DNA of 64,000 nt from contig NC_090744.1 of assembly GCF_036898095.1 (NCBI RefSeq), forward strand, positions 14,932,655 through 14,996,654. The letters run 5' to 3'. The stretch is from Palaemon carinicauda. Lineage: Eukaryota; Arthropoda; Malacostraca; Decapoda; Palaemonidae. The notes under the pieces are model-generated. The model did not search any database, was not told the DNA's origin, and saw only the letters and a list, made by a program, of their open reading frames with translations. A program made the translations under genes and the position numbers. Below, in pieces: positions 43,285 through 57,316 of this stretch. Position 1 is the stretch's first letter. The number at the start of each line of letters is the position of its first letter.

Positions 43285-46200
43285 AATAATAATAGCTACC
43301 TAGTAAACCCAAAACAAAGGGGATATATCAGACTTCAGTGGTTATTGTGATTAGCTATCTAGTTATATAGCACACACAAAGCAAAGGGGAAAAAGTTGAT
43401 TACTTTGGTTATTTTGATTGACTACTTAGCTACTTAGTAAACCCCGAACACAGGGAAAATGAAGGATTCCAATGGTTATAATGATTACCTATGTAACTAC
43501 TCAACATTCTCAGAGCACAGGGAAACAGTTGATTCCTTTGGTTATCATGACTGACTACTCAACTACTTAATAAACCAATTACACAGCGAAAACAGTAGAC
43601 TTCAGTGATTATTATGATTAGCTATATAGCTACTCATCATATTAGAAGCACAGGGGAAACAGTTGATTTGTTTCGGTATTACAGTTGACTACTTAGCTAC
43701 TTATTAAACCCAGAATGGAAGGGAAATAGTAAACTTCACTGGTTATAATGATTAGCTATCTAGTTACTCAGCATATTTGAACCACAGAGGAAACAGTTTA
43801 TTCATTTAGTTATTATGATTGGGTACTTAGTGAATCCAAAACACAAGGGAAATTGTAGACTCCAGTAGTTATTATGATTGGCTATTTTCTAAGCCCAAAT
43901 CACAGGAAAAATAGTCTACTCCAGTGGTTATTGCAGTTGGCTTCTTAGTTACTTAGTAAATCCAGAACACAAGGGAAATAGTAAATTCAAGTGGTTATTA
44001 AGATTAGCTATCTAGCTACTAAGCAAACACAGGGAAAACAGTTGATTCCATTGGTTATTATGATTATCTACCTAGCTACATAGTAAAAAAGAGCACAGGA
44101 GAAATATTAGATTCCAGTGGTTATTACAATCGGATACTTTGGAAACCCAAGACACAGGAGAAATAGCTATCTAATTTACCTACTCACCGTACTCGGACAA
44201 CAGAGGAATCAGTTGATTCCTAAGGTTGTTATAATTTACTACTTAGCTTCTTAATGAACCCAGAACATGGGAGAAACAGAAGACTCCAGTGGTTATAATG
44301 ATTAGCAATCTAGCTACTCAGCATACTCAGAGCACAGGGAAAACAGTTGATTCGTTTGGTTATTATAATTGACTACATAGTCATTAAACCTGGAACAAAG
44401 AGGAAATAATAGACTCCATTGGTTATAAAGATTAACTATCTAGCTACTCGAACAGTTGAATCCTGTGGTTATTACGATTAGCTATTTAGTTACACACTAA
44501 ACCAAAAACATAGGGGAAATAGCATGTTTCAGTGGTTATTATCATCAGCTATCTAGCAATTCAGTATAATCATAGCACAGGGGAAACAGTGGATTCCTGT
44601 GTTTATTACGATTGACTACTTAGCTACTTAGTATACCCAGAACACAGGTTAAACAGAAGATTCCATTGGTTATAATGAATAGCTATCTAGCTACTCAACA
44701 AATACTAGAAAATGGAAAACAATTGATTCTTTTGGTTGTTACGAATGACAAATTAGCTACTTTGTAAACCCAGAAGACAGGGAAAATATTATAAATCAGT
44801 GGTTATAATGATTAACTATATAGCTACTCAGCATACTTGGAACACAAGGGAAACAGTTGATTCCTCTGGTTATTACGATTGGCTACTTAGTTACTCAGAA
44901 AAGCCAGAACATAGGAGAAATAGAAAGTTTCATTTCAGTGTTCATTATGATTAGCTATCTAGCTACTTAGTATAATTGGATGATAGAGAAAACAGTTGAT
45001 TCCTGTGGTTATTACGATTGACAACTTAGGTACGTAATATATCCAAAAGACAAGGGAAATATTAGACTCTAGTGGGTATAATGATTATATATCTAGATAA
45101 TCAGAATACTCGGAGCACAGGGGAAACATTAGAGTCGATTCTATTGTTACGATTGACTACTTGGTAAACTCAGAATAGATGGGAAATAGGAAACTACAGT
45201 TGTTATGATGATTATCTATCTAGCTACTCAGCTTACTCATAGAACAGGGGAAACAGTTGATTCCTTTGGTTATCAAGATTGACTACTTAACTACTTACTA
45301 AACCAAGAACACAAGGGTAATAGTAGACTCCAGTGGTTATAATGATTAGCTATCTAGCTTACATGGAACACAGGGTAAACAGTTTATTCCTTTGGTTATC
45401 ATGATTAGCTATTTAATTACCCGATAAACCCCAAAAACTGGGGAAATAACAGACTTCATTGGTCATTATGATTAGCTATCTATCTACTCAGCATAATAAG
45501 AGCACATGGAATACAGTTGCTTCCCATGGTTATCATGATTGACTACTTACCTACTTAGTACACCCAGATCAAATCAGAAATAGTAGACTCCAATGGTTGT
45601 AATGAATCATGATTTAGCTACTCAGCACAATAATAGCATAGAGGAAACAGTTAATTCCTTAAGTTATTATGATTCACTACTCAGGTACTTAATAAACCTA
45701 GAACACAGGGAGAATAGTAGACACCAGTAGTTATAGGATTAGCTATCTATCTACCCAGCACACTCAGAGCATATAAAAACAGTGAATTTCTTTGGTTATT
45801 ATGATTGGCTAATTAGTTGCTTTGTAAACCCAGTACATAGAGGAAATAGAAAGTTTCAGAGGTTATTATGATTAGCAATCTAGCTAATCAGCATAATGGG
45901 AGCAAAGGGAAAAAGATAGATTCTTGTGGTTATTACGGTGGACTACTTAGCTACTTAGTAAACCCAGAAAACAGTGCTAATAGTAGGCTCCAGTGGTTGA
46001 AATTATCATCTATCTAGCTAATCAGCCTATCTGGAGCAAAAGAGAAGCAGATGATTCCTGTTGGTATTACTGTTGACTACTTAACTACTTAGTATACCAA
46101 GAACACAGCGGATATGAATAGCCTCCAGTGGATATAATGTTTAGCTATTTAGTTACTCAGTACACTCAGAGCACAGGGGAAACAGTTGATTACTTTGATT

Positions 46201-49200
46201 ATTATGATGGACTTTACAGATACTAAGTAAACCCAGAACCCAGGGGAAATAGTACACTCCTGTGGTTACAATGAATAGCTATCTAGCTATTCAGAATACT
46301 CAGAGAATAGGGGACAAAGTTGCTTCCTGTGATTATTACAATTGGGTACTTAGATATTAGGTAAACACAGATCACAAGATTAATAATACACTACGGAGGT
46401 TATATTGATTATCTATCTAGCTACTTACCATACTCAGAGCATGGGGGAAACAGTTGATTACTTTGATTATTATGATTAACTACTTACTTATGTAGTATAC
46501 CCAGAATAAAGTGGAAATAGAAAACTTCAGTGGTTATTATGATTAGCCATCTAGCTTCTGAGCATACTCGGTGTACAGGGGAGACAGTTGATTCCTTAGG
46601 TTACCAAGATTGACTGGTTAGCTACATATTAAACACAGAAAACAAGTAGTACACTTCAGTGGTTATAATGATTACCTATCTAGATGCTCAGTATAATAGG
46701 AGCACAGTGAAAACAGTTGATTCCTTTAGTTATTAATATTGACCACTTAGCTACTTGGTACACCCGGAACGCAGGAGAAATACTAGACTGCAGTGGTTAT
46801 AATGATTGGCGATCTACCTACTCAGCAGAATTCGAGCATAGGGGAAACAGTTGATTCTTATGTATAATACGATTGATTACTTTTCTACTTAGTAAACCCA
46901 AACACAGGGGAAATAGTAGACATCTGTTGTTATAATGATTAGCAATTTAGCTACTCAGCGTACTCGGACCACAGGGGAAACAGTTGATTCCTCTAGATTT
47001 ACAATTGGGTACTTAGTGACTTCGTAAACACAAATTACAGGGGAGGTAGCAGGTTTCAGTGATTATTATGATTCGCAATCTAGCTACTCACCATAAACTA
47101 TCTAGCTATTCAACATACTTGGAGCAGAGAAAAAACAGTTGAATCCTGTGGTTATTACGATTAGCTATTTAGTTACGCACTAAACCCAAAACATAGGGGA
47201 AAGAGCAGGTTTCAGTGATTAATATCATAAGCTATCTAGCAACTCAGTATAATCAGACCACAGGGGAAACAGTTGATTCCTGTGATTATTACTATTGACT
47301 ACTTAGCTACTTAGAAAACCCAGAACACAAGAAAATAGTACTCCTCTAGTTATAATGTTAGCTATCCAGCTACTCAGATTACTCAGATCAATATGGAAAC
47401 AGTGTATTCCTTTGGTTATTACAATTGACTACGTACCTACGTAGTCAACCAAGAGCACAGGGGAAAGAGTAGACTCCAGTGGTTATAATGATTATCTATC
47501 TAGCTAATCAACCTATTTGGAACACAGTGGAAACAGTTGATTCCTGTAATTATTACGATTAGCTACTTGGGTACTTAGTAAACCCAGAATACATGGGATA
47601 TGGCAGACTTCAGGGGTTTTTAGGATTAGCTATCTATCTAGTCAGCATAATTGGAGCACAGGGGAAGCGGTTGATTCCTGTGGGCATTACGATTTACCAC
47701 TTTGCACCTTAGTAAACCCAGAACAAAGGGGAAATGAGAAGACTCCAGTTATTATAATGATTACCTATCAAGCTACTCAGCACGTTCGGAGCACAGGGGA
47801 AAGAGTTGATTCCTTTGATTTTTCGACTCACTACATAACTACTTTGTGATCCCAGATGAAAGGGCGAATAGTAGACTCCGGTGATTTTAAGGATTACCTA
47901 CCTATATACTCAACATACTCATTGCACAGGGGAAACAGTTGATTCCTTTGGTTTTTAGGATTGGGTACTTAGCTACTTAGTAAACCCAGAACACAGGGGA
48001 AATAGTACACTTCAGTAGTTATTGTGAAGAGCTATCTAGGTAATCAACAAAATTGGAGCACAGGCGAAAATGTTGATTCATTTGGATATTAAGATTGACT
48101 ATTTAGCTACTTAGTAAACCCAGAACACAGGGAAATAGGAAACATGACTGGTTCATATGATTGACTATCCAGCTACTTAACATAATCAGAGCACAGGGGA
48201 AACAGTTGATTATTCTGTTTATAATGATTGATTACTTAGCTACCTAGTAAATCATAACAAATAAGAAATAGTACACTTTAGTGGTTTCAATGGTTATCTA
48301 TCTAGCTACTCAGCATAATCGGAGAGCAGGAAAAAAATAGCAATTCATTTGATTATTATGATGGACTACCTATCAATTTTGTAAACATAGAACAAAGGGG
48401 AATAGTAGAATCCAGACATTATAGTAATTAGCATAGAAGAAACAGTTAATTCCTTTGTTTATTATGATTAAATACTTAACGACTTAGTAAACCAAAACAC
48501 AGGCGAAATAGTTTACTCCAGTGTTTATTATGACTGACTTTTTAGGTACTCAATAAACTTGGAACACAGGGGAAATAGTAGACTCTAAACATTATAATGA
48601 TTACCTATCTGGCTACTCAGCATAATTGGAGCACAGCGGAAGCAGTTTATTCCTTTGGTTATTATAATCGACTACTTAGCTACTTAATAAACTCTGAACA
48701 AAGGGGAAATAGCAGACTTCAGGGGGTATTATGACTAGCTAACTTGTTATCCATCATACTCCAAGCACAGGGGAAACAGTTGATTCCTTTGGTTATTACT
48801 CTCGACTACTTAGCTACTTAATAAACCAAAAACACAAGGGAATTAGTAGACTTCAGTGGTTGAAATGATTGGCTCTCTAGCTACTCAGCATATTTGGACC
48901 ATAGGGGAACAGTTGATTCCTTTGGTTATTATGATTAGCTACTTAGCTACTTGGTGAACCAAGAACAAAAAGGGAAATAGTATACTCCAAGGGTTATTAC
49001 GATTGGCTACTTGGTAAAACTAATGCACAAATAAAATAGTTGACTCCAGTGGTTACTACAATTCGTTAATTAGCTACTTATTAAATCCAGAACACAAGGG
49101 AAATAATATACTTAATTGGTTATTAGGGTTAGCTCTATAGCTACTTAGCAAATCCGGAGCATAGGGGAAACAGGTTATTCCGTTGGTTATTACGATTGGC

Positions 49201-50705
49201 TACTGAGCTACTTCGTAAACATGAACACGGGAGAAATATTAGACTACAGTATCTATTACGAATAGCTACTTAGTAAACCCTGGATACAGGAGAAATAGTT
49301 GACTCGAGTGGTAATTACGAATGGCTACTTAGCTATTTATTAATCCTTGAACACAACATGTAATAGTAGACGCCTGTAAATATTATGTAGAGCTATTGAA
49401 AGTAAACTCAGAGCACAGTGGAAACAGTTGAATTTGTTATGTTGGTTATTACAATCGGATATTTTCTACATAGTAAACCCCAAAACCAAGGGAAATGGCA
49501 GAATTCGGTGGTTATTATTAGCTATTTAGCTACTCACTATTACAGGAGCACAGGGAAAACAGTTGCATCCTGCGGTTTTTACGAATGACTACTTGGTGAA
49601 CTCAGAACTGAGGGGAAATAGTAGACTCCAGTGGTTCAAATGATTAGCTATACAGCTACTCACCAAACTCAGAGCACAATGGAAAACATGTGATTCCTTT
49701 GGGTATTACGATTGACTACATAGCTACTTAGTAATGCAAAACACAGAAGAAATACCAGACTTTAGTGGTTATTATGATTAGCTATCTAGCAACTCAGCAT
49801 ACTGGGAAAAAAGGAGAAACAGTTGTTTCCTTTGGTTGTTATGATTTATTACTTAGCTACCTAGTAAACCAAGAACACAGGGGAAATAGAAGACTCCAGT
49901 GGTTATAATGAATAGCTAACTAGCCAAAAATCATACTCGGAGCACAGGAAAAACAGTTGATATCTTTGGTTATTATAATTGACTACTTAGCCACTCATTA
50001 AAAATAGGACACATATGAAATAGCAGACACCAGTAGTTATAATGATTAGGTATTTAGCTACTCATATATTCAGAGCACAGGGGAAACAGTTGATTCCTAT
50101 GGTTATTTTATTACTTATTTAGCTACTTAGTGAACTCAGAACAAATGGGAAATAGCAGGTTTCAGTGGTTATTATAATTAGCAATCTAGCTACTCAAAAT
50201 AACACGAACTCAGGGGATACAGTTGATTCGTGTGGTTATTACAAATGACTACTTAGCTACGTAGCAGACCCAGAACACAGGTTAAGTAGAAGACTCCAGT
50301 GGTTATAATGATTAGCACTGTAGCTACAAAGTGAATTCGAGCATAGTAGAAACAGTTGATTCCTTTGGTTGTTACGACTGACTTCTTAGCTACATATCAA
50401 ACCCAGAACACAGGGGAAATATTAGACTGCAATGGTTATAATGATTAGCTATCTAGCTACTCAACATACTCGGAGCACAGGAGGAACAGTTGATTCATTT
50501 GGTTATAACGATTGCCTACTTAGTTGCTCAATAAATCCAGAACAAAGGGGAAATAGAAAGTTTAAGTGGTTATTATGATTACTTATCTAGCTACTCGGCA
50601 TTATCGGACGATAGGAGAAACAGTTGATTTTTGTGGTTATTACGATTGACTAGTTAGCTACTTAGTAAACTCAAACCACAGGGAAAATATTAGACTCCAG
50701 TTGTG
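43285..50705 (+). repeat. 134-bp dimeric satellite, block 6 (forward)
   Basis: The longest uninterrupted block, about 55 dimeric units. It preserves the A/B half alternation to its end at the inversion. Short open frames are scattered and unrelated to one another. No transposon was seen inside it. Confidence 0.93.
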
Positions 50706-50721
50706 TCAGAAAAATCACTAT
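50706..50721. other. Orientation switch point of the satellite
   Basis: The forward array ends in half A (TAGACTCCAGTTG). After about 16 bases (TGTCAGAAAAATCACT) the reverse array begins, also in half A (ATAACAACTAAAGTGTACC). Both sides are the same half-unit, so the arms meet tail to tail in an imperfect palindrome-like junction. Confidence 0.85.
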
Positions 50722-53700
50722 AATAACAACTAAAGTGTACCATTTTCCCTTTTTTCTTGGTTTACTTTGGAACTGAGTACCAAATTGCAAAACCCAAAGG
50801 AATCAACTGTTTCCCCTGGGCTTCGAATAATGTGAGTAGCTAGATATGTAATCATTATAACCACTAGGGTCTACTCATTTCCTCAGTGTTCTGGGTTTAT
50901 TAAATCGTATTAACCACATGAATCAACTGTTTCCCTTGTGTTTCTAGTAGGGTGATTAGCTAGATAGGTGATCATTATAACTACGGAACTCTACTATTTC
51001 CCTCGTGTTCTGTTTACTAAGTAGCTAAGAAGTAAATCATAATAATCACGAAAATCAACTGTTTCCCCTGTGCTCTGATCTTGTTGAGTAGGTAGATTGC
51101 TAATCAAAATAACCACTGAAACCTGCTATATACCCTGCATTTTGGTTTACTAAGTAACTAACTAGCCAGTCAAAATAACCAAAGGAATTAACTGTTTCCC
51201 TGTGCTCTGCTTATGCTGATTATCTAGATAACCAATTATTATAACTACTGACGTCTACTATTTCCCCTGTGATTTGGGTTTGCTAATTCGTTAAGTAGTT
51301 AATCGTAATAATCACAGAATCTACTGTTTCCACTGTGCTTAAATTGTGCTTAGTAGCTAGATCAATGATCATTATAACCATTGAAGTCTGGTATTTCTCC
51401 TGCTTTATGGGTGTACCAAGTAGCCGAGTAGTCAATTGTAATAATCACGGGAATCAACTGTTTTCTCTGTGCTCCTATGAAGCTAATTAGTTAGATAAGT
51501 AATCATACTAACCACTGAAGTCTACTATATGTCATGTGTTATGGGTTCACAAAGTAGTTAAGTAGTCAATCATAATAACCAAAGGAAGCAACTGTTTCTG
51601 CTGTGGTCGTAGCATGCTGAGTAAGTAGATAGCAAATATTATAACCACTGTAGTCAACTATTTTCCTTGTGTTCTGGGTTTAATAGGTACCTAAGTAGTC
51701 AATCATGATAACCAAAGGAATCAACTGTTTCTCCTGTGCTCCTTGTGTGCTGATTAGCTAGATAGCTAATCATAATAACTATTTCCCCTGCTTTCTCTGG
51801 TTCACCAAGTAGTTAGGTATTCAATCGTAATGCCAAAGGAATCTATTCTTTTCCATGTGCACTGAGTATGCTGAGTAACTAGATAGCTAATCATTATTGC
51901 CAGTAGAGTCTACTATAAATTCTTTGTTCTGGGGGTACTAAGTAACTAAGTAGTCAATCGTAATAACAATAGGAATCAACTGTTTCCCTTGTGCTCTGAA
52001 TATGATAAATAGTAAGATAATCATAATAACCACTTAAGTCTGCTACTTCACCTTTATTCTGGGTGTACTAAGTAGCTAAGTAAACAATCATAATAACAAA
52101 TGCAATCAACTGTTACCCCTATGCATAGTTTGCTGAATAGCTAAATAGCTAATTATAATAACTACTGAAGTCTATCATTTCCCCTGTGTTATGGTTTTAC
52201 TAAGTAGGTAAGTATCCAATCGTAATAACCAACTGAATCAGTTGTATCCCTTTGGCTCCAATTTTGCAGAGTAGCTAAATAGCTGAACATATTAACCACT
52301 AGCATTTACTATTCCATTTGTGTTTTGGGTTTACTAAGTAGCTAAGTAGCCATTTGTAATTACCACTGGAGTCAACTATTTCCACTGTGTTTTTGGTTTA
52401 CCAAGTAGCCCATTGTAATAACCACTGGAGTCTACTATTTCCCCTGTCTTCCGGTTTACTAAGTAGCTAAATAGCCAATCGTAATAACCAACGGAATCTA
52501 TTGTTTCCTCTGTGTTCCATGTTTGCTGAGTGGCTAGATAGCTAATCATAATAACCACTTGAGTCTACTGCTTCCCTTGTGTTCTGGGTTTACTAAGTAG
52601 CTAAATAGCCAATCGTAATAACCAATGGAGTCAACTATTTTCCCTATGTTTTCGGGTTTACACAGGAGCCGATTGTGATAACTACTGAAGTCTACTACTT
52701 ACCCTGTATTTCGGTTTACTAAGTAGCAAGGAATCCAATCGTAATAACCAAAGGAATCGACTGTTTCCACTGTGCTCCAATTATTCTGTGCAGCTAGATA
52801 GCTAATCAATATAACTACGAGTATACTATACCTCTTGTGTTTTGAGTATTCTAAGTAGCTAAGTAGTCAATTGTAATAACAAAATGAAATCAACTGTTTC
52901 TCTCTTCTCCGATTTTTCTGAGTAGCTAGATAGTTAATCATTTAAACCACTGAAGTCTACTATTTTTCATGTTTTCTATATTTACTAAGTAGCTAAATAT
53001 TTAATTGTAATAACCTCAATAATCAACTGTTTCCCTTGTTCTCTTATTTTGCTGAGTAGTTAGATAGCTGATCACTATAACCACTTAAGTATACTATTTC
53101 CCTTGTGTTTTGGGTGAACTAATTAGCTAAATACCTAATCTTAACAACCAAAGGAATCAAATGTTAACCCTTGGCTCTGAGTATGCTGAATAGCTAGATA
53201 GCTGATTATTATGACTGCAGGATTCTACTATTTTCTCAGTGTTTTGTGTTTATTGAGTAGCTAAGTAGTCAATTGTAATAAACTATAGGAATCAACTGTT
53301 TCCCCTGAGTTCCGAGAATGCTGAGTAGCTTGATAGCTATTCATAATAAACTCCGAAGTCTGTTATTTCCAGTGTGTTCTGGGTCTATCAAATATCTAAG
53401 TAGCCAATTGTAATCACTAAAAAACTGAACTGTTTCACCTGTGCTCTAGGTATGCTGATTAGCTAGATAGCTGATTATTATAACCCCTAGCTTTCATTAT
53501 TTCCCCAGTGTTCTGTGTTTACCAAGTAGCTAAGTAGTCAATTGTAATAACCAAAGGAATCTATTGTTACCCCTTTGTTCTGATTATGCTGAATAGCTAG
53601 ATAGCTGATTACTATAACTGCTGGATTTTACTATCTCCCCTGTGTTCTGGGTTTACCACGTAGTAAAGTAGTCAATCCTAATAACCACAGGAATCAACAG

Positions 53701-54394
53701 TTTCCCCTGTGTTTCAGTTATGCTGATTAGCTAGGTCCTTATTCATATTAACCACTGAAGTCTGTTATTTCCCCTGTGTTTTGGTTTTAATAAGTAGGTG
53801 TGTAGACAATCGTAATAACCAAAGGAATGAACTGTTTTCCCAGTGCTTCGGGTAGGTTGAGTATCCTGATAGCTAATCATTATAACCACTGGAGTCTACT
53901 ATTTCTCTTTGTTCTAGGTTTATAAAATAGCTAAGTAGTCAATTGTAATAACCATGAGAATTTTTAACTGTTTACCCCATGTTCCGATTATGCTGAGTAG
54001 GTAGAGCTAATCATAATAACCACTGAAACCTGGTATTTCCATTGTGTTTTGTGTTTACTAACTAAGTAGCCAATCGTAATAATTGATGGAATTAACGGTT
54101 TTCCTTGTGCCCTGATTATGCCAGGTAGCTAGATAGCTAATCATTATAACCACTGGAGTTTAATATTTCCTACTTGTTTTGTGTTTACTATGTAGCTAAT
54201 TAATCAATTGTAATAACCATAGTAATCAACTGTTTCCCCTGTGCTTGAATTAATTAAGTTGATTAGCTAGATCGCTAATCATTATAACCACTGGAGTCTA
54301 CTCTCCCTCCTATGTTCTTTCTTTATTGAATAGCTTAGTAGTCCATCGTAATAACTATAAGAATCAACCATTTTCCCTGATCTCCTATTCTTTT
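50722..54394 (-). repeat. 134-bp dimeric satellite, block 7 (reverse)
   Basis: The same satellite, now reverse-complemented: GGTTTACTAAGTAGC, AATCAACTGTTTCCCC and GCTAGATAGCTAATCAT recur about every 134 bp. It ends at CTCCTATTC, where the long LINE copy is inserted. Confidence 0.92.
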
Positions 54395-54481
54395 GTGCTC
54401 AGAAACTTTGGTTTCTAAAAATGAGGCACTCATCTGAGCTCCTTATAACTGGTTTTAAGAAGCCGATAATGTTGAAACGTC

Positions 54482-55246
54482 ATGCCATCCCTAGGACCAG
54501 GGGAATGGCGGTACCCTGAGTACCCTGCTTCTCATAAGTCCTGCTATCAATGTGGATGTCATGAGATTCAGGTAATGAAAGTTTGTGGCAGGCATAACAA
54601 CTTTTATTTTTGTTCGATCTACCGGAATCCAGACATGGATGATTCTATCTTCGATTGTCTTCTTACCATTATGGCTAAAGTACAAGAAGATGATAGAAAG
54701 GCTTCTTTTGTCTTTGTTGGTGATTTTAATGCTCACCATAGGGAGTGGTTAAGTTCTATCTCTCCTACCGATCGCCATGGCTTAAGAGCTTTACACTTTG
54801 CCTCTGAATCAGGCTGTGAGCAAATCATAAATGAAGCTACTCACAGGTCTGGTAATTGCTTAGACCTCGTATACACTCACTCCCCTGGCGTTATAACTAG
54901 TAAGGTTGGTTCTCCAGTCGTGATATCGGATCATGCCTTGATTTCATTAGTAGTGAAGACTGAACAGCCTGTCCCTGATATATCATACTCTTGTAAAATT
55001 TATATGAAATCCCAAGCAGACTGGAATAGGATTTTGCATGATCTTTTATGCTTGAATTGGTCACAATTATATAATAGTGTAGATCCTGTTGGCCCTTTGA
55101 ATGAGAATCTAGTCAACATAATTGATAGGCGTATCACTTCTCGTGTGCTAAGGTACCGAGTGAAGGACAAACCGTGGTTCAATGATGATTGTAGACGTGC
55201 TTATTTGGAGAAGCAGGAGGCCTATCACCTTTGTAAGGGTAATTGA
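54482..55246 (+). pseudogene. LINE endonuclease (EEP domain) part of ORF2
   Basis: The endonuclease nicks target DNA to prime reverse transcription. Visible blocks are NNFYFCSIYRNPDMDD, FVFVGDFNAHHREWL (catalytic Asp/Asn), SGNCLDLVYTHSPG and VVISDHALI (catalytic Asp/His). The N-terminal catalytic residues lie upstream of the truncation, partly in another frame at 54395-54482. A TGA at 55244 separates it from the same-frame continuation. The 254-residue frame begins at an internal Met. Confidence 0.88.
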
Positions 55247-55252
55247 TCAGAT

Positions 55253-55708
55253 TTGACCTGGAACAACTATACTCAGCTTCGAGCTTTTGCTCAGGGAGTT
55301 TCTGCCTCAACTGAAAAGGAGTACAATTTAACCATAAAAGAAACCCTTTCTGGTACAACTCAGGAACATAAATGGTGGTCTACCCTTAAATCTGTACTCT
55401 TTGGTGTAGATGCAACAGTTCCTCCTTTAATTAAACCAGATGGCTCAAACGAAAAGGCAACCCTGTTGGCTGATGTTTTTGACAGTAAACAGCGTAATGA
55501 AAAACTTGAAGTTCCTCATTCCTGTTTTCCTGAGGCTAAACTAACTAGTTTAGCTTTTCGATCTCGCGAGATTAAAGCTCTGTTGATGGACCTTGATGCT
55601 TATGGAAGTGTAGATCCAAATGGTATTTTTCCTTTGTTTTTTATAAAGACAGCAGATTTCTTAGCTCCAAAGTTATCTGTTATTTTGCGCAAGTTAGCAA
55701 GAATATGA
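55253..55708 (+). pseudogene. LINE ORF2 linker between endonuclease and RT
   Basis: In the same frame as the endonuclease, after one stop. Contains STLKSVLFGVDATVPPL and IKALLMDLDAYGSVDPNGIFP, the usual lead-in to LINE RTs. Ends at TGA 55706; the frame goes on through DYHPISITPILSEVFERLL to the RT entry. Confidence 0.85.
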
Positions 55709-55888
55709 GCTTTTAGCACTTGTTGGAGAATTGGCAATGTTACTCCTCTATGTAAATGTGTTTGTGGTAGCTCAAGTCCCACTGATTATCACCCAATTTC
55801 CATAACTCCCATATTATCTGAAGTTTTTGAACGTCTTCTGGCAAAACGTCTTAATAGGTTTATTGAAGGTAATCATTTACTCCCTAGT

Positions 55889-56491
55889 TTGCAATTTGGT
55901 TTTCGTAAAGGCCTTGGAGCATGTGATGCCCTTCTTACAATCTCCAATGCTGTACAGAAATCCCTTGATTGTGGTCAGGAAGTTCGTATGATTTGCCTTA
56001 ATTTTAGTGCTGCCTTTGACTGTGTTAATCATGAGGCCCTTGTTTTCAAACTGAAACAGTTGGGAGTGGGTGGGTCGTTTCTTAGCATCATTATTGATTT
56101 TTTAAGTAATAGATCTCAAAGAGTTGTTGTTGATGGGCACCATAGTGAGTATAGGAATGTGATATCCGGTGTTCCACAGGGTAGTGTTCTTGTCCCATTA
56201 CTTTTCATACTATATACACATGATATGTGGTTTGGCCTAGAAAACAGGCTTGTTGCATATGCAGATGATGCTACTCTCTTTGCATCAATTCCATCCCCTG
56301 AATGTAGATCTGGGGTTGGTGAATCCCTTAATAGAAATTTAGCTAAAATTATTGCATGGTGCAAATTATGGAGTATGAAGTTGAATCCTAACAACACTCA
56401 AAGTTTGATTGTAAGTAGGTCAAGGACGGTGGCTCCTCAACATCCGGATCTCAGTATTGATAATGTTTCTTTAAATTTGTATGACTTTTAA
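55889..56491 (+). pseudogene. LINE reverse transcriptase core
   Basis: Copies LINE RNA into DNA at the nicked target. Contains LQFGFRKGLGACDALL, an N-F-S-A-A-F-D block at the first catalytic Asp, VISGVPQGSVL (box B), VAYADDATLFAS (active-site YADD) and WSMKLNPNNTQSL. Same frame as the endonuclease. A single-base shift near 56487 moves the rest to another frame (next entry). All catalytic Asp residues are present. Confidence 0.9.
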
Positions 56492-57065
56492 AATTTTAGG
56501 TGTGATTCTTGACAGCAAATTTACTTTTGAGAAACACATTAGGTCTGTGTCTTCTTCAATTGCACAAAAAATTGGGTTATTGAGAAAGTCTTTTAAGATT
56601 TTCGGTGATCAATCTATTCTGAAGAAGTGTTTTAATTCTTTCATTTTACCTTGTTTCGAGTATTGTTCTCCTGTCTGGTCTTCAGCTGCTGATTCTCATC
56701 ATAATTTGTTGGACAGAAACTTACGGTCTAATAAATTTCTTATTCCTGATCTAGATATTAATCTTTGGCATCGTCGTTCAATTAGTTCATTATGCATGTT
56801 GCATAAGATTTTTCATAACTCTGATCATCATTTACATTCAGATCTCCCTGGACAATACTATCCTGTTCATAATACTAGGCAGGCAGTTAATTCTAATAGC
56901 CCGGCCTTCTCCATCATGAGGCTCAATACTAGACAGTATTTTAGAAGTTTTATTCCAGCTGTTACCAAGTTGTGGAAAGATCTTCCTAATCGGGTAGTTG
57001 AATCAGTAGAATTTCGAAAGTTCAAATTAGGAGCAAATGTTTTTATGTTGACCAGGCTGACATGA
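56481..57065 (+). pseudogene. LINE ORF2 C-terminal region
   Basis: Continues RT after the frameshift: FKILGVILDSKFTFEKH, KIGLLRKSFKIFGDQS, LPCFEYCSPVWSSAAD and the WHRRSISSLCMLHKIFH segment, then a basic tail ending FMLTRLT and TGA. No zinc knuckle is seen. It aligns with 42478-43050. Confidence 0.88.
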
Positions 57066-57316
57066 GTCTTTTTATTGTTTATATATAACATATCTGATAT
57101 TGACATTGTTAATAGTTTATATAGGACATATCTGTTTTGACGCTGCTACTGTTTTTAAAATGATATATTGTTAATTCTTATCATTTATTTATTTCCTCAT
57201 TAGACTTTCCTCGCTGGGCTATTTTTCTCTGTTGGAGCCCTTGGGCTTATAGCATCTTGCTCTTCCAACTAGGGTTGCAGCTTGGCTAATGATAATAATA
57301 ATAATAATAATAATAG
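57066..57316 (+). other. LINE 3' UTR and (TAA)n tail
   Basis: Contains a ~40-bp tandem pair around TTTATATA..ACATATCTG and a conserved 3' end (CTCGCTGGGCTATTTTT, then CTTGGGCTTATAGCATCTTG) with short stem potential, ending in (TAA)n. The copy at 43051-43284 has the same layout. These 3' sequences are probably what the RT recognises. Confidence 0.8.

Larger units (their letters stand above)
54395..57316 (+). mobile_element. APE-type LINE (Jockey/CR1-like), 5'-truncated within the endonuclease
   Basis: About 2.9 kb: the end of an apurinic-type endonuclease, RT, C-terminal region, 3' UTR with a duplicated segment, and a (TAA)n tail (57290-57316). Both flanks are reverse-orientation satellite. 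ORF1 and the first part of the endonuclease are absent. Clade assignment beyond APE-type LINE is uncertain; the GVPQGSVL and YADD motifs fit Jockey- or CR1-like groups. Confidence 0.9.

Noticed and set aside
43285..50705. Regularly spaced repeats resembling a CRISPR array
   Set aside because: Repeats are directly tandem and diverged with no unique spacers, the surroundings are eukaryotic transposons, and no cas genes exist.
52376..52558. A 60-residue minus-strand open frame in the satellite
   Set aside because: It is a chance frame in satellite units and is not repeated in neighbouring units.
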